A stretch of 64,000 bases of DNA, taken from NCBI RefSeq assembly GCF_018305005.1, contig NZ_JAGQEG010000013.1, positions 1 through 64,000 on the forward strand. The letters are read 5' to 3'. The translations under genes were made by a program, and so were the position numbers. The notes below the pieces were generated by a model. It saw nothing but the letters and a program-made list of their open reading frames with translations, made no database searches and had not been told where the DNA came from. This document shows positions 1 through 12,933 of the stretch, piece after piece. The first letter of the stretch is position 1, and each line of letters begins with the position of its first letter. Origin of the DNA: Collimonas silvisoli (GTDB lineage: Bacteria; Pseudomonadota; Gammaproteobacteria; Burkholderiales; Burkholderiaceae_D).

Positions 1-2437
<2,437 letters not shown>

Positions 2438-2644
2438 GCTTGGATTCTAAAAAAAGTGCCGGCGACATTCCGTGGCATCTTATGGATGGCCCCGAAACCG
2501 GGCTGTGGCTAAATAATCGGAGAATTTTATCATGCAGTCCTCGACACATTGGGGTTATGCGCCAGGAAACAATAGCAAGTTGCGCAAATTGCGCCAGATC
2601 GGCGCTGCTTCCGAGCCCCCTTGCTTGTATTACGACAACATTTA

Positions 2645-3607
2645 TTACTTCCCCGCCAATGTTGCTACCTTGGCCAGATCGGTGCCGGCATTCAGAAACT
2701 TGCGCGGATCCTGGGCCACGCCCTTGATTCTTACTTCGAAATGCAAATGCGGCCCGGTCGAGCGCCCGGTCGTGCCGATATCGGCGATATGCTGGCCGCG
2801 TTGCACAATATCGCCTACTTTCACGAGCAGCCTCGATGCATGCGCATAGCGGGTGATGATGTCATTGCCATGGTCGATATCGAGCATGTTGCCGTATTGC
2901 GGATGATATTCGGCCGCGATCACCACGCCTGCCGCTGCGGCGAAAATGGCGGTGCCGACCGACGCCGGGAAATCGAGTCCCTCATGAAATGCGCTGCGGC
3001 CGCTGAACGGATCGAGCCGCCAGCCAAAACTTGAAGAGTTGTAATTGACATTGACCGGCTGGTTGGTGGGCAGCAGCTTGGATTTGATCCGGTCGCTCAT
3101 CAGCACGGTTTCAACCACGTTCAGATAGTCGGTGCGATAGCCGACATCGCGCGACATGGCGTCCAGCGCCTGTTGAAATTCACTCATGCTCATGTCGTGC
3201 GAGCGCCTGTCGTGAAGGCTGCTGGATTCGGCGCCGCCACGTCCCGGCGCTTCCTTGAAATTGAATTCTTCCGGCTTGACCCCCGCCAGCCCCTGGACTC
3301 GTTCGCCCAACGCATCCAGGCGCATCAGTTGGGCTTGCATTTCGCCGAGCTTGACGGCCATCGCCGCCAGGTTCTCTTTCAGATACTTATCTTTATCCGG
3401 CGCCCCGGCCGCGGAGCTGCTGGCTGTCTTGCCGACAACCGGCAAGAACGGCAGACCCACCGCGTAACGGGCGGTAAGAAAATACAGCAATCCAGTCGCC
3501 AGCAATACCGCCAATAAAAAACCGGCGATCATCAAGACGATGTGCTTGGCGCCTAAAGTAATGGACTTTGCGCGATTAAAACGCGGATGTAGCAGAATTA
3601 CCTGCAT
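2645..3607 (-). CDS. Membrane-anchored M23 (LytM-type) metallopeptidase
   Basis: Predicted peptidoglycan endopeptidase of 320 residues. One transmembrane segment (about residues 21-45) follows a short basic cytoplasmic tail, then comes a helical, probably coiled-coil periplasmic stretch (about 75-170) and a C-terminal M23 domain. The zinc and catalytic residues are all visible: His208 and Asp212 (HEGLD), His256 (YAHAS) and His287/His289 (PHLHFE). It is therefore expected to be an active enzyme rather than a degenerate EnvC/NlpD-type activator. It lies between secA and lpxC, divergent from the DUF721 gene. Its physiological partner cannot be read from sequence. Confidence 0.9.
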   Translation of the reverse strand: MQVILLHPRFNRAKSITLGAKHIVLMIAGFLLAVLLATGLLYFLTARYAVGLPFLPVVGKTASSSAAGAPDKDKYLKENLAAMAVKLGEMQAQLMRLDALGERVQGLAGVKPEEFNFKEAPGRGGAESSSLHDRRSHDMSMSEFQQALDAMSRDVGYRTDYLNVVETVLMSDRIKSKLLPTNQPVNVNYNSSSFGWRLDPFSGRSAFHEGLDFPASVGTAIFAAAAGVVIAAEYHPQYGNMLDIDHGNDIITRYAHASRLLVKVGDIVQRGQHIADIGTTGRSTGPHLHFEVRIKGVAQDPRKFLNAGTDLAKVATLAGK

Positions 3608-3658
3608 TGCGGCTCCAGTGACGTCCTGAGCGGGTCACAGGTGTGATATGGTTTCACC

Positions 3659-4162
3659 ATGATGCGTAGACTCTCACCTTCTTCTTACCGGCCAGCGACA
3701 ACGGGTTCCAGGCCTCAAACTCAAAAAGCCGTTGCCGATTTTTTACGGGGGAATGACAAGATGGCGGCATTGCTGCCCGCTGTCACACGCATGGCGGCAT
3801 TGCAAAAGCAATGTGCCATCGAATTGCCTGCCATGTTCAGTACCTGCGAAGTATTGCAATGTGAAGCCGGGCAACTGGTACTGTCAGCGCCTAACGCGGC
3901 TCTTGCCAGCAAATTGAAGCAGCAACTGCCACGCCTGCAAAACCAATTGCTGGCAGGAAATTGGCAGATTAATGCAATCCGAATCAAAGTGCAAGTAAGC
4001 CAAAACCTGGTAAAAGCGCCGACCGTCAAGCAAGCTCAACTTTCATCCAAGGCTGTTTCAGCTTTCTCTTCGCTGATGGAAGAACTGGAACCATCGGCTG
4101 CAAATGAAGCGCTGAAAAGCGCCATCGCAGCGATGGTCAGACGCTATAGCGACAAAAAATAG
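3659..4162 (+). CDS. DUF721 / DciA-like protein
   Basis: 167-residue protein whose region from about residue 25 to 115 resembles the DUF721 family. Some members of that family (DciA) interact with and help load the replicative helicase DnaB in bacteria lacking DnaC. The fold is consistent with a small KH-like domain followed by a polar C-terminal tail. It is the only plus-strand gene in the first 32 kb and sits between the M23 peptidase (divergent) and lpxC (convergent), a placement common near secA in proteobacteria. Two adjacent ATG codons could start it and no clear Shine-Dalgarno sequence is visible. The DciA role is inferred from the family only. Confidence 0.75.
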   Translation: MMRRLSPSSYRPATTGSRPQTQKAVADFLRGNDKMAALLPAVTRMAALQKQCAIELPAMFSTCEVLQCEAGQLVLSAPNAALASKLKQQLPRLQNQLLAGNWQINAIRIKVQVSQNLVKAPTVKQAQLSSKAVSAFSSLMEELEPSAANEALKSAIAAMVRRYSDKK

Positions 4163-4179
4163 ACCGCTATAAACAGAGG

Positions 4180-4203
4180 AAAACGCCATCTTGCAAAAAT
4201 GGC
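4180..4203 (-). terminator. Weak hairpin downstream of lpxC
   Basis: On the minus strand a GCCAT/ATGGC stem is followed by GTTTT, about 38 nt after the lpxC stop. The stem is short, so this is at best a weak terminator between two convergent genes. Confidence 0.35.
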
Positions 4204-4240
4204 ATTATACAGAAATCGCAGAAACGCCTAACTCAAACGC

Positions 4241-5176
4241 CTAATTCAGCGCCCACTCTTGCCCGACCTGGCGCTGATAGGCGCCGGGCGCCTCTGCCAA
4301 CTCATCGAAGCTGACTACCTCATACGCATCCGGCTGAGCCAATAAAGCGCGTAGCAACTGGTTATTCAATCCGTGACCGGACTTGTGCGCGGTGTAACTG
4401 GCCAGCAGCGGATGGCCGATCAGGTACAGATCGCCGATGGCGTCCAGGATCTTGTGGCGGACGAACTCGTTTTCATAGCGCAAGCCGTCGCTGTTGAGAA
4501 TGCGGTACTCATCCATCACGATGGCGTTTTCCAGCGAACCGCCGCGCGCCAATCCCAGGCCACGCATGGTTTCCACATCTTGCATAAAACCGAAAGTACG
4601 CGCGCGCGCCACTTCTTTCACATACGACTGGATGCTGAAATCGACTTCTGCGGTCTGGCCGGTGCCATCCACCGCCGGGTGGTTGAATTCGATAAAAAAC
4701 TTGAGTTTGAAACCGTTGCAAGGATCCAGCCGCGCCCACTTCTCGCGCTCGCCCTGGCCTTCACGCACCTCGACGGATTTTTTGATACGGACAAATTTCT
4801 TGGCGGCGTTTTGCTCTTCCAGCCCCGCTTGCTGCAACAGGAACACGAAGGATGACGCCGAGCCGTCCATGATGGGAATTTCTTCGGCAGTCACATCGAC
4901 ATACAGATTATCTATGCCAAGTCCCGAGCAAGCCGACATCAAATGCTCGATGGTCGATACCCGCACGCCGTCCTTGACCAGCACCGACGCCATGCGCGTA
5001 TCGCCGACCTCGGTGGCTTTGGCCGGGAAGTCGACCGCCGGGTCAATATCGACGCGACGGAAAATGATTCCGGTATCCACGGCTGCCGGACGCAAGGTCA
5101 GCTCGACCTTGGTACCGGAATGGACGCCAATGCCTGTCGTCTTGACAATTTTCTTGATGGTGCGTTGTTTCAACAT
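4241..5176 (-). CDS. lpxC: UDP-3-O-acyl-N-acetylglucosamine deacetylase
   Basis: Zinc amidase that removes the acetyl group from UDP-3-O-acyl-GlcNAc, the committed step of lipid A synthesis in the cytosol. Starting at [20 protein letters not shown] gives 311 residues, the normal family length; the reading frame is open further upstream but that part is not LpxC-like. Zinc ligands His78, His241 and Asp245, the preceding Glu77 and the general base His268 (HKSGHG) are all present. Separated from ftsZ by the peroxiredoxin gene. In E. coli LpxC amount is set by FtsH proteolysis; nothing in the DNA here shows regulation. Confidence 0.97.
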   Translation of the reverse strand: MLKQRTIKKIVKTTGIGVHSGTKVELTLRPAAVDTGIIFRRVDIDPAVDFPAKATEVGDTRMASVLVKDGVRVSTIEHLMSACSGLGIDNLYVDVTAEEIPIMDGSASSFVFLLQQAGLEEQNAAKKFVRIKKSVEVREGQGEREKWARLDPCNGFKLKFFIEFNHPAVDGTGQTAEVDFSIQSYVKEVARARTFGFMQDVETMRGLGLARGGSLENAIVMDEYRILNSDGLRYENEFVRHKILDAIGDLYLIGHPLLASYTAHKSGHGLNNQLLRALLAQPDAYEVVSFDELAEAPGAYQRQVGQEWALN

Positions 5177-5270
5177 GATGACATTATAAGTCTGACTGAT
5201 AATTATTCTGTAACGATGTGTATTCGCTGTGGGGTAAAAAACACGCCGTAACGCTTCTGCCCACGCATGC

Positions 5271-5298
5271 AAAAGCGGCGCCCCGGGGCGCCGCCTTA
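5271..5298 (-). terminator. Terminator of peroxiredoxin gene
   Basis: A ten-bp perfect GC stem (GCGGCGCCCC paired with GGGGCGCCGC) is followed on the minus strand by TTTTGC, about 21 nt after the peroxiredoxin stop. It also separates that gene from lpxC. Confidence 0.8.
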
Positions 5299-5318
5299 TC
5301 TACTGACAATAAGCTAAG

Positions 5319-5825
5319 TTATGCCAGTTGCGCCAGCAAGGTTTCTGCGTTGGACACTTCGAACTTGCCGCCCTCTTCAACATTCAGTTGCTTGACCACG
5401 CCATCGTCGATCAGCGCGGAAAAGCGCTGCGAGCGCACGCCCATGCCGAACTTGCCGAAGTCGGCGTCCAAGCCCAGCGCCTTGACGAAATCGGCATTGC
5501 CGTCAGCCAGCAAACGCACAACGCCGGCGGCTTTCTGATCACGGCCCCAAGCCCCCATGACGAATGCATCGTTGACGGAAATCGCCCAAATTTCGTCTAC
5601 GCCCTTGGCCTTGAATTCGGCCGCGTGCTGGATATAGCCTGGCAGGTGCTTGGCGGAGCAAGTCGGCGTGAAAGCGCCCGGTACTGCGAACAAGGCGATT
5701 TTCTTGCCCTTGACCAGATCGCTGACATTGAATGTATTTGGTCCGAGCGCGCAGCCTGCGGTTTCGGTTTCGATGAATTCTGCTAATTTGCCTTCTGGCA
5801 GGCGATCGCCGATCTTGATGCTCAT
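5319..5825 (-). CDS. Peroxiredoxin, Prx5/TSA type
   Basis: Thiol peroxidase of 168 residues that reduces hydrogen peroxide and alkyl hydroperoxides. The PGAFTPTCS motif places the peroxidatic cysteine at residue 56, and the GxGxR-type region (FGMGVRSQRFSALIDDG) matches the Prx5 family. Cys25 is the only other cysteine seen and might act in resolution or glutathionylation. The gene lies between ftsZ and lpxC with its own terminator, so it is probably a single transcription unit. Three tandem CTGAG units (about 5871-5885) lie upstream. Confidence 0.92.
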   Translation of the reverse strand: MSIKIGDRLPEGKLAEFIETETAGCALGPNTFNVSDLVKGKKIALFAVPGAFTPTCSAKHLPGYIQHAAEFKAKGVDEIWAISVNDAFVMGAWGRDQKAAGVVRLLADGNADFVKALGLDADFGKFGMGVRSQRFSALIDDGVVKQLNVEEGGKFEVSNAETLLAQLA

Positions 5826-5933
5826 GATGAAATCCTTGTCTAGATGATGAAGCCTCCGAAACCCGCAACGCTGAGCTGAGCTGAGCAGTGAGGCGGTATT
5901 TCAGAGGCGTCGGAGTTAGTGGATACAACAAAA

Positions 5934-5961
5934 GAAAACGCCGCGCCTTTCGACGCGGCGT
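5934..5961 (-). terminator. Terminator of the dcw cluster (after ftsZ)
   Basis: The minus strand has ACGCCGCG paired with CGCGGCGT around an 8-nt loop, followed by TTTCTTTT. It lies about 100 nt downstream of the ftsZ stop. Confidence 0.75.
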
Positions 5962-6061
5962 GGAACCCGCAGTATGCCCTGTTCCGCAAAATCATGCAGA
6001 AGCCTGGCGATGATAGCGGGTATAAGAACCCGCCATCACTTCTGGCCAGGACAACGCAGAT

Positions 6062-7237
6062 TTAGTCGGCCTGTTTGCGCAGGAAAGCCGGGATGTCGTA
6101 GGTTTCCATGCCGTTCTTTTCCAACGCCCTCACCGTGTCGGAAGCCGACTCGCGGCGCCATACTGCAGGCGCCTTCATGCCCTCGAACGACGAGCTGCCA
6201 TGGCCCACCGATGGCTGGCCGTGCATCATCGGTTCGTTATGGGTACCGGTCCGCATCATCGGCGCTTGCACCAGTTGCACCGCCTTGCGCGCACGGCCCA
6301 GGCCGGTGGCCACCACGGTGACGCGGATATCGTCGCCCATGGTTTCGTCGTAGGCGATCCCTTGGGCAATCGATGCATCCGGCGCCGCAAAAGCACGCAC
6401 GGTTGCCATCACTTCCTTGATTTCCTTACCCTTCAGGCTGCGGCTGGCGGTGACGTTGACCAACACTCCGCGAGCGCCGGACAGATCGATGCCATCCAGC
6501 AGCGGCGAGGCAACCGCCTGCTCCGCCGCCAGACGCGCGCGATCCACGCCGGATGCGGTGGCAGTCCCCATCATCGCCTTGCCTTGTTCGCCCATGATGG
6601 TCTTGACGTCGTTGAAGTCGACGTTGATATGACCAGGCACGTTGATGATTTCGGCGATCCCGGCAACCGCATTGTTGAGTACGTCGTCAGCGTGTTGCAG
6701 CCATTCCATCATGCTGTCGTCTTCATAAATCTCTTCGAGCTTTTCGTTGAGAATGATGATCAGCGAATCAACATGCTGGGACAATGCTTCCAGACCTTCA
6801 TCGGCGATGTCCATGCACTTCTGGCCTTCGTAAGAGAATGGCTTAGACACTACCGCCACCGTCAGCGCGCCTTGTTCCTTGGCGATCTGCGCCACCACCG
6901 GCGCCGCACCGGTGCCAGTGCCGCCGCCCATGCCGGCAGCGATGAACACCATGTGTGCGCCACGCAACGCGTCTTCGATGCGGCCGCGCGATTCCTCGGC
7001 CAGCTGACGGCCAACCGACGGCTTCATACCGGCACCCAGACCGGTCTCGCCGATCTGGATCACGTTATGCGCCTTCGATTGCTTGAGCGCCTGTGCATCA
7101 GTGTTAGCAGCGATAAACTCCACGCCGGACACACCCTTGTTGATCATATGTTGGACCGCATTACCGCCAGCGCCGCCGACGCCGACGACTTTAATCACGG
7201 TGCCCAAAGTTGCATTGTCAAGCATATCGATTTCCAT
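6062..7237 (-). CDS. ftsZ: Cell division GTPase FtsZ
   Basis: Tubulin homologue that polymerises at midcell into the Z ring and recruits the division machinery. 391 residues. The tubulin signature GGGTGTG occupies residues 104-110, and the conserved C-terminal peptide [12 protein letters not shown], which binds FtsA, is intact. The start is supported by GAGG seven bases upstream of the ATG. It is the last gene of the dcw cluster. The 121-bp gap to ftsA is the largest inside the cluster and very AT-rich, so a ftsZ-specific promoter there is plausible, but no convincing -35/-10 pair was found. Confidence 0.99.
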   Translation of the reverse strand: MEIDMLDNATLGTVIKVVGVGGAGGNAVQHMINKGVSGVEFIAANTDAQALKQSKAHNVIQIGETGLGAGMKPSVGRQLAEESRGRIEDALRGAHMVFIAAGMGGGTGTGAAPVVAQIAKEQGALTVAVVSKPFSYEGQKCMDIADEGLEALSQHVDSLIIILNEKLEEIYEDDSMMEWLQHADDVLNNAVAGIAEIINVPGHINVDFNDVKTIMGEQGKAMMGTATASGVDRARLAAEQAVASPLLDGIDLSGARGVLVNVTASRSLKGKEIKEVMATVRAFAAPDASIAQGIAYDETMGDDIRVTVVATGLGRARKAVQLVQAPMMRTGTHNEPMMHGQPSVGHGSSSFEGMKAPAVWRRESASDTVRALEKNGMETYDIPAFLRKQAD

Positions 7238-7358
7238 GATATTTCCTCATAAAGATGCAGCATTCAGTCAATAGGCATCACGCTGTGTGAGGCCTAGCAA
7301 CTGACAACTGCGTGTTGCACAAACAACGTTAAAAACAAAAGTCGGATTAAAAAATATA

Positions 7359-8591
7359 TTAAAAATTACCCAAGAACCATTCCTTCATGCGCTGCCAGAT
7401 CGCCTTCGCAGAACCCTCCTGACGCGTCACGATGTAACCGCGCAGGTATTGCTTTTTCGCTTCCAGCAGCAAGCCCAGCACCGTCGAATAGCGCGGACTG
7501 CGCACCACGTCGGCCAACTGGCCGTGATACTCCGGCGTACCCAGGCGCGCCGGCTTAAGAAAAATATCTTCGGCCAGCTCGATCATGCCAGGCATCATGG
7601 CCGAGCCGCCGGTCAGCACCACCCCGCTCGACAGCACTTCTTCGTAGCCCGACTCGCGCACCACCTGATGCACCAGCGCAAACAGCTCCTCGACGCGCGG
7701 CTCGATCACTGCCGCCAGAGCCTGGCGCGACAAGGTGCGCGGATTGCGGTCGCCCAGGCCGGGCACTTCCAGCGTTTCGCCCGGATCGGCCAGAATCTGC
7801 TTGGCCACGCCGTAGCGCAATTTGATTTCTTCCGCTTCGTTGGTCGGCGTGCGCAACGCCATCGCCACGTCGTTGGTAATCTGGTCGCCGGCAATCGGAA
7901 TCACTGCGGTGTGGCGAATCGCGCCCTCGGTGAACACCGCCACGTCGGTAGTGCCGCCGCCAATGTCGACCAGCACCACGCCCAGTTCTTTTTCGTCAGG
8001 CGTCAATACGGCGTCTGCCGCCGCCAGCGGCTGCAAGATCAGGTCCGACACTTCCAGCCCGCAACGGCGCACGCACTTGACGATGTTCTGCACCGCCGAT
8101 ACCGCACCAGTAACGATGTGCACCTTGACTTCCAGTCGGATGCCGCTCATGCCGATTGGTTCACGCACATCTTCCTGGCTATCGACAATAAATTCCTGCG
8201 GTACGGTATGCAGCAACTGCTGGTCGGTTGGAATGTTGACGGCCTTGGCCGTTTCTATAACGCGCGAGACGTCGGCGGTGCTGACTTCCTTGTCCTTGAT
8301 CGCCACCATGCCGCTGGAATTGAAGCTGCGGATATGGCTGCCTGCAATCCCGGTATATACATTGCGGATCTTGCAGTCGGCCATCAGCTCGGCTTCTTCC
8401 AGCGCGCGCTGGATAGACTCGACGGTGGCTTCGATATTCACCACCACGCCTTTTTTCAGCCCCTTGGATTCAGACTGGCCAAGGCCGATGACTTCATGGC
8501 GCCCGTCGGCCAATACCTCGGCTACCACGGCCACCACTTTGGAGGTGCCGATGTCGAGACCGACGATCAAGTTTTTTGCGTCTTTTGTCAT
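7359..8591 (-). CDS. ftsA: Cell division protein FtsA
   Basis: Actin-like ATPase (410 residues) that anchors FtsZ polymers to the membrane and signals to the septal synthase. The N-terminal nucleotide-binding motif (VGLDIGTSKVVAVV) and the phosphate-2 motif (VDIGGGTTDVAVF) are visible. The C-terminus (AIWQRMKEWFLGNF) is the expected amphipathic membrane-targeting helix. Ten bases separate it from ftsQ, consistent with co-transcription. Confidence 0.98.
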   Translation of the reverse strand: MTKDAKNLIVGLDIGTSKVVAVVAEVLADGRHEVIGLGQSESKGLKKGVVVNIEATVESIQRALEEAELMADCKIRNVYTGIAGSHIRSFNSSGMVAIKDKEVSTADVSRVIETAKAVNIPTDQQLLHTVPQEFIVDSQEDVREPIGMSGIRLEVKVHIVTGAVSAVQNIVKCVRRCGLEVSDLILQPLAAADAVLTPDEKELGVVLVDIGGGTTDVAVFTEGAIRHTAVIPIAGDQITNDVAMALRTPTNEAEEIKLRYGVAKQILADPGETLEVPGLGDRNPRTLSRQALAAVIEPRVEELFALVHQVVRESGYEEVLSSGVVLTGGSAMMPGMIELAEDIFLKPARLGTPEYHGQLADVVRSPRYSTVLGLLLEAKKQYLRGYIVTRQEGSAKAIWQRMKEWFLGNF

Positions 8592-8601
8592 AGTGTTCCG
8601 C

Positions 8602-9369
8602 TTATTTTTTCTTGCTTCCCAATCCGGCCGACAAGCCGCTCGCCTTCAGCGCCAAGCCATTCGGATACCGCATATCCACACTTTCAATCCGGTTCTGCAA
8701 ACGCGACAGCAGTTGCGGATAAATCTGCACCAGCCGTGCCACGCGATCTTTCAGCGTGCTCTTGTTTTGCTCGCGTCCCAACTCCACCGTCATGCCGTTG
8801 TCCAGCTTTACGCTCCATGCATAACGCGTCGATAAATTCACTTCTACCGGGTTCAGCTTCAGCGGCGCAAACCATGCACGGAACTCCGCCAGGCGCGCCG
8901 TCACATCTTTTTCACTGCCTTTCGGGCCGGACAAGCGCAGCAGCTCGCCGTCCTCTTCCGCCTCGTCCAGGTTGGCGGTAAACAAATCGCCATGCACCGA
9001 CAGCAAACGGCCGTCGTCGTCCCAGGTAGCCAAGGGCTGATGCTCTTCAATCGTCACGATCAGCGTGTTCGGCCATTCACGCTGTACCGCCGCCTTGCGC
9101 ACCCACGGCACCGATTCGAATGCGCTGCGCACCGTGTCCAGATTGGCAGTGAAAAAATTGCCCTTGACGCGCGGCAGCGCGCTAGCGCGAATGATCAATG
9201 GGTTGACGCGCCGCAGTTCGCTCTGCGCTGCCGCTTCAATCCGAATCGTCTTCAGCGTAAACATCGGACGCTGCGCCAGCCACCAAACGCCAGACGCCAG
9301 CAATGCGAGCGCGGCCAGTCCCAGCAAAGTGCCGGAGATCGCGTTCAACATTTTGATGTCTTGCCACAT
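8602..9369 (-). CDS. ftsQ: Cell division protein FtsQ
   Basis: Bitopic divisome protein of 255 residues that links early and late division proteins through FtsB/FtsL. It has a short cytoplasmic tail, one transmembrane helix (about residues 10-31) and then the POTRA domain beginning FTLKTIRIEAA, followed by the FtsQ/DivIB domain. Order ddl-ftsQ-ftsA-ftsZ is the standard proteobacterial arrangement. A second in-frame ATG at residue 7 could be the true start. Confidence 0.95.
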   Translation of the reverse strand: MWQDIKMLNAISGTLLGLAALALLASGVWWLAQRPMFTLKTIRIEAAAQSELRRVNPLIIRASALPRVKGNFFTANLDTVRSAFESVPWVRKAAVQREWPNTLIVTIEEHQPLATWDDDGRLLSVHGDLFTANLDEAEEDGELLRLSGPKGSEKDVTARLAEFRAWFAPLKLNPVEVNLSTRYAWSVKLDNGMTVELGREQNKSTLKDRVARLVQIYPQLLSRLQNRIESVDMRYPNGLALKASGLSAGLGSKKK

Positions 9370-9440
9370 GGTTATCGACTTTATCGCTGGGATCGTTAGT
9401 TATTTCTTGAAATATTCACACTTTCTTTTTCGGACCGGGC

Positions 9441-10427
9441 TCAATCCGGCTTCCAGTCTTGCGACGGCTTCAAATCGAGCGAGGCCGAGTTCAGTATTTC
9501 TACGCACAGATCTTCGTAACTGACGCCATCTGCCTTGGCCGCTATCGGCACCAGCGAATGACCGGTCATACCCGGAGAAGTATTGATCTCCAGCAGGAAT
9601 GGTTCGTTATCCGATGAACGCAACAGGAAATCGACCCGCGCCCAGCCCTCGCATCCCAGTGCATTGAATGCCTGCATCGCCAGCGACTGTATGCGCTGGG
9701 TCAATTCCTGGTCCAGCGGCGCCGGGCACAGATACTTGGTGTCGTCGGTAAAGTATTTATGCTGATAATCGTAATTACCTTCCGGTGCGCGAATCTCGAC
9801 GATAGGCAAAGCCCGGGCGTTACGGCCGGCGCCCAGCACTGGCACCGTCAGCTCGCGCCCGGTGATGAACTCTTCCGCCAGTACCACCTCATCGTATTTG
9901 GCGCACAGGGCAAAACCCTCGCTCATGTCAGAATAGCCAACCACCTTGCTGATGCCGATTGTCGACCCTTCGTGCGGCGCTTTCAGCATCAGCGGCAGGC
10001 CCAGCACATCCGGCACCTGGCGCAGCTCTTCTCGGGTGGCGCTGCGTGCATCGAGAACGATGAAACGCGGCGTCGGCAGCGCCATGCTTTGCCAGATGCG
10101 CTTGGTCATGACCTTGTCCATCGCAATCGCAGACGCCATCACGCCCGGGCCGGTATAAGGAATGCCAAGCTGCTCCAGCGCGCCTTGCAAAGTGCCGTCT
10201 TCGCCGTAGCGGCCATGCAGGGCGATAAACACGCGGTCGAACTTTTCCGCCGCCAGTTCTGCCAAGCTGCGTTGCGCCGGATCGAAAGGATGAGCGTCGA
10301 CGCCACGGCTTTTCAATGCCTGCAACACGCCCGTTCCAGACATGATGGAAACCTCGCGCTCGGCCGAACGCCCGCCGAACAGCACGCCGACTTTCCCGAA
10401 TTGATTAGTCACCATTTTTTTACTCAT
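9441..10427 (-). CDS. ddlB: D-alanine--D-alanine ligase
   Basis: ATP-grasp enzyme that joins two D-alanines to make the dipeptide used by MurF. Starting at MSKKMVTNQFGKVGVLFGGR gives 328 residues; GGAG lies seven bases upstream inside the end of murC. The N-terminal GGRSAEREVS motif, the ATP-grasp core and the C-terminal metal-binding LLEINTSPGMT are present. The ATG is one base beyond the murC stop, so translation is probably coupled. Within the dcw cluster the name ddlB is customary; sequence alone cannot separate it from DdlA. Confidence 0.96.
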   Translation of the reverse strand: MSKKMVTNQFGKVGVLFGGRSAEREVSIMSGTGVLQALKSRGVDAHPFDPAQRSLAELAAEKFDRVFIALHGRYGEDGTLQGALEQLGIPYTGPGVMASAIAMDKVMTKRIWQSMALPTPRFIVLDARSATREELRQVPDVLGLPLMLKAPHEGSTIGISKVVGYSDMSEGFALCAKYDEVVLAEEFITGRELTVPVLGAGRNARALPIVEIRAPEGNYDYQHKYFTDDTKYLCPAPLDQELTQRIQSLAMQAFNALGCEGWARVDFLLRSSDNEPFLLEINTSPGMTGHSLVPIAAKADGVSYEDLCVEILNSASLDLKPSQDWKPD

Positions 10428-10428
10428 T

Positions 10429-11835
10429 TTAATGCTCCACCAGTTGCGCCAACTTGCCGGGCACACCGCTGATCGAGCCCGCGCCCATCGTCATCACTAC
10501 GTCGCCGTCGCGCGCGATGTTCAGAATCGATGCCGGCATATCGTTGATGTCTTCCACAAAAACCAGTTCCGCCATACCCGCCACCCGCAAAGCGTGCGCC
10601 AGAGCACGGCCATCGGCCGCGACAATCGGCGTTTCCCCGGCGGCATATACTTCCGCCAACACCAGCACGTCCACCGTAGACAGCACCTTTACAAAATCTT
10701 CAAACAGATCGCGGGTGCGGGTGTAGCGATGCGGCTGGAATACCAGCACCAGGCGCCGCCCCGGATAGGCGCCGCGCGCTGCGGAAATCGTCGCCGCGGT
10801 TTCCACCGGGTGATGGCCATAATCGTCGACCAGAGCAAATTCACCGCGTGGCTTGCCTTCGGCATCCTGCAATTTGATTTCGCCATAGCGGGTGAAGCGG
10901 CGGCCGACGCCGTTAAATTCGGTCAATGCCTGCTGAATCGCGCTATCTGCGACACCCAGTTCACGCGCAATCGCAATCGCCGCGCAAGCGTTCTGGACGT
11001 TATGCATGCCCGGCTGATTCAGGCTGATCGGCATTGCCGCATAGCCTTTTTGAATCACTGTGAATTGCATGTGGCCGGCCGCTGCCTTGGCGTCGATCGC
11101 GCGCACGTCGGCGTCAGCGTGGAAACCGTAAGTGGTAATCAGCTTGGAAATCTGCGGCATGATTTCACGCACATTGGCGTCATCCATGCACAGCACGGCG
11201 ACGCCGTAAAACGGCAGACGCTGGGTGAATTCGACGAACGCCTGCTTCAGCTTGCCGAAGTCGTGATCATAGGTGTCCATATGATCGGCGTCGATATTGG
11301 TGATGACTTCGATCACCGGCGACAGATTCAGGAACGATGCGTCCGATTCATCTGCTTCGGCCACGATGAAGTCGCCGGAACCCAGCTTGGCGTTGGCGCC
11401 GGCGCTGGTGAGACGGCCGCCGATGACAAAAGTCGGATCCAGACCGCCTTGCGCCAGCACACTCGCGACCAGGCTGGTGGTGGTGGTCTTGCCGTGCGTG
11501 CCGGCGATCGCGATACCGCGCTTCAGACGCATCAACTCCGCCAGCATGACCGCACGCGGCACGATAGGAATGTGCTTTTCACGCGCTGCAACCACTTCCG
11601 GATTATCGGCTTGCACCGCGGTCGAAGTGACAATCGCGTGCGCCTGCTCGATATTCGCTGCCGCGTGTCCTCGGCTCACTTTAGCGCCAAGGCTAGCCAG
11701 GCGCCGGGTTGCGGCGTTATCGCCAAGATCGGAACCGGAAATGGTGTAGCCGAGATTAATCAGCACCTCTGCGATGCCGCTCATGCCACTGCCGCCAATT
11801 CCTACGAAATGGATATTTCTAACTTTATGTTTCAT
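10429..11835 (-). CDS. murC: UDP-N-acetylmuramate--L-alanine ligase
   Basis: Mur ligase adding L-Ala to UDP-MurNAc, the first amino acid of the stem peptide. 468 residues. The nucleotide-binding GIGGSGMSG motif is near the N-terminus and the ATP-binding GTHGKT motif is at residues 112-117; the histidine form is typical for MurC. The remaining Mur-ligase domains are complete. Nine bases separate it from murG and one from ddlB. Confidence 0.98.
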   Translation of the reverse strand: MKHKVRNIHFVGIGGSGMSGIAEVLINLGYTISGSDLGDNAATRRLASLGAKVSRGHAAANIEQAHAIVTSTAVQADNPEVVAAREKHIPIVPRAVMLAELMRLKRGIAIAGTHGKTTTTSLVASVLAQGGLDPTFVIGGRLTSAGANAKLGSGDFIVAEADESDASFLNLSPVIEVITNIDADHMDTYDHDFGKLKQAFVEFTQRLPFYGVAVLCMDDANVREIMPQISKLITTYGFHADADVRAIDAKAAAGHMQFTVIQKGYAAMPISLNQPGMHNVQNACAAIAIARELGVADSAIQQALTEFNGVGRRFTRYGEIKLQDAEGKPRGEFALVDDYGHHPVETAATISAARGAYPGRRLVLVFQPHRYTRTRDLFEDFVKVLSTVDVLVLAEVYAAGETPIVAADGRALAHALRVAGMAELVFVEDINDMPASILNIARDGDVVMTMGAGSISGVPGKLAQLVEH

Positions 11836-11844
11836 GGTCTTTAC

Positions 11845-12933
11845 TCACTGCGCACCTGCCAATTCTTCGAGAACCTGCGCGATCGCCTGATTGGCGTCGC
11901 GCCGGCCGTTTTCATATGCTGCCTGCGCCATCGTCTGGCAGTCCTGACGCGAGATCCGCGTCAACAACGCGGCCAGGCGCTCTTTGCTTAATTCGGTTTG
12001 CGGCAAATGAATCGCCGCTTTCTGGGTCGCCATCCAGCGCGCATTGTCACGCTGGTGCGAAGTAGTCGACGCCACCAGCGGCACCAGCACGCTGGCGACA
12101 CCGGCGGCGGTCAGTTCCGAAACCGTAATCGCCCCCGCGCGGCAAATCACCAGATCGGCGCCGGCGTAGCGGCGCGGCATGTCGTCGATAAACGCCACTA
12201 CCTCCGCCGTTACGCCGGCCGCTGCATAAGCGCTGCGCAAGGCGTCGATATGCTGCTTGCCGGATTGATGCGTGACGCTTGGCCGTACATCGGCCGGGAT
12301 CAGGGCCAAGGCAGCCGGCAAACAATCGTTGAGCGCTTTCGCCCCCAGGCTGCCGCCCACCACCAGCAAATGCAGGGGGCCGCTGCGGCCGCTATAACGC
12401 TCGGCCGGCAGCGGCAAGGCCATGATTTCCTTGCGTACCGGATTGCCGGTGACCAGCGCCTTGCTTGCCGCTCGTCCAAAATCCGCCGGAAAACCGAACA
12501 GCACCCGTTGCGCCAGCGGCGCCAGGGTCTGGTTCGATAACAGCAAGGCGGCGTCGGCATTCACCAGCACCAGGGGCACACCGCGCAAACGCGCCATCGC
12601 GCCGCCCGGCACCGTCACATAACCGCCCATGCCGAGCACCACATCGGCTTGACGCCGGCCGAGAATGCGGAAGCAAGCGGGAAAGCTGAGCAACATGCGC
12701 CAGACGCCGCGCATCGTGTGCGCCAAACCTTTGCCGCGCAAACCGGAGAACGTAATCTTGTCCATCGCTATGCCATGCTGCGGCACCAGATCGCACTCCA
12801 TGCCGTGGGTAGTCCCGAGCCAGCTCACTTGCCAGCCGCGCGCGCGCATGGTATCGGCAATCGCCAGGCCTGGGAATATATGACCGCCGGTTCCCGCCGC
12901 CATGATCAGCAAACGTTTTGGGTTAGCGCTCAT
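11845..12933 (-). CDS. murG: Lipid II synthase, GlcNAc transferase MurG
   Basis: Membrane-associated GT-B glycosyltransferase that converts lipid I to lipid II on the cytoplasmic face. The start [20 protein letters not shown] gives 362 residues and overlaps the ftsW stop as ATGA. The longer open frame upstream is not MurG-like. The donor/acceptor loop [11 protein letters not shown] and the C-terminal GxGGSLGAK-type loop ([13 protein letters not shown]) are intact. Confidence 0.97.
   Translation of the reverse strand: MSANPKRLLIMAAGTGGHIFPGLAIADTMRARGWQVSWLGTTHGMECDLVPQHGIAMDKITFSGLRGKGLAHTMRGVWRMLLSFPACFRILGRRQADVVLGMGGYVTVPGGAMARLRGVPLVLVNADAALLLSNQTLAPLAQRVLFGFPADFGRAASKALVTGNPVRKEIMALPLPAERYSGRSGPLHLLVVGGSLGAKALNDCLPAALALIPADVRPSVTHQSGKQHIDALRSAYAAAGVTAEVVAFIDDMPRRYAGADLVICRAGAITVSELTAAGVASVLVPLVASTTSHQRDNARWMATQKAAIHLPQTELSKERLAALLTRISRQDCQTMAQAAYENGRRDANQAIAQVLEELAGAQ

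Noticed and set aside
7449-8981. 510-residue plus-strand open frame
   Set aside because: Antisense to ftsA and ftsQ, with shadow-type composition.
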